Assembly (NCBI GenBank): GCA_024276335.1
Contig: JAJRXL010000229.1
Span: forward strand, 1-13,673
DNA length: 13,673 nucleotides
Origin: Bacteroidota bacterium
GTDB taxonomy: Bacteria > Bacteroidota > Ignavibacteria > SZUA-365 > JAADGX01
Direction: 5' to 3'
The notes under the pieces are model-generated. The model saw only the letters and a program-made list of their open reading frames with translations, was not told the origin of the DNA and did no database searches. Positions 13,563 through 13,673 of this stretch are shown piece by piece (the first letter of the stretch is position 1; each line of letters begins with the position of its first letter). The translations under genes were made by a program, and so were the position numbers.

Positions 13563-13673
13563 ATGCATAAGCGAACCGTTCTTTACGGAATTGCCCGGCT
13601 CCTCCAGGTGATGGGACTTGTGATGTTGATCCCTACCGTCATCGCGTGGCTTGATTACCCACAGCTTGAACCG
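13563..13673 (+). CDS. trkH: Trk potassium channel membrane subunit TrkH, N-terminal fragment
   Basis: Thirty-seven codons are visible before the window ends. They begin MHKRTVLYGIARLLQVMG and continue into a hydrophobic helix (MGLVMLIPTVIAWL), as in the first membrane segment of TrkH/TrkG proteins. Together with the trkA gene 18 bases upstream this makes TrkH the natural call. The ribosome binding site is poor, so translation may depend on trkA. The gene is cut only by the window edge, not broken. Confidence 0.8.
   Translation, partial: MHKRTVLYGIARLLQVMGLVMLIPTVIAWLDYPQLEP

Overview
The window is bacterial, gene-dense and GC-rich, with short intergenic gaps and many 2-8 base overlaps. No ribosomal RNA or tRNA gene is visible. 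The ferredoxin has an insert between its two clusters of a kind I associate with Bacteroidota and their relatives. That ferredoxin, together with flotillin, LutABC, a short QueG and TrkA/TrkH, suggests an uncultured lineage of the FCB group or a nearby candidate phylum. This placement is an inference, and no marker gene confirms it.

Left part, minus strand (about 1-3883), read in transcription order: flotillin (3883-2489), an unusual 781-residue protein (2443-98), and a cut-off gene running off the left edge (80-1). The 781-residue protein is a class I aminotransferase fused in frame to an HPr-kinase/PEPCK-like P-loop domain. A candidate promoter for this group lies at 4002-4030. The gene-free stretch 3884-4207 also holds two kinds of short repeat.

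Middle, minus strand (4208-10166): seven genes packed so tightly that they almost certainly form one transcript. In order they encode an MBL-fold hydrolase (YtnP/lactonase-like), a Rieske ferredoxin, epoxyqueuosine reductase QueG, thioredoxin reductase TrxB, and LutA, LutB and LutC of the lactate-oxidation complex. Junctions are -8, -7, +18, +2, +3 and -4 bases. Nearly all products are redox enzymes or Fe-S proteins, so the operon joins lactate oxidation, thiol redox control and a tRNA-modification reductase. Upstream of it is a dicluster ferredoxin gene (10595-10263), followed by a clear hairpin terminator at 10194-10221.

Right part, plus strand (10872-13673): a membrane-anchored DUF192 protein overlaps an O-methyltransferase gene by four bases. 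Then come trkA and the start of trkH, the cytoplasmic gate and membrane subunit of a Trk potassium uptake system. The region 10596-10871 separates the divergent ferredoxin and DUF192 genes and contains a perfect inverted repeat and weak promoter-like sites.

The best candidate for something undescribed is the aminotransferase/P-loop-kinase-like fusion. Its P-loop is atypical, with Arg in place of the usual Gly before the Lys, and it has a run of five cysteines. The rest is mostly recognisable metabolism in an unusual arrangement.
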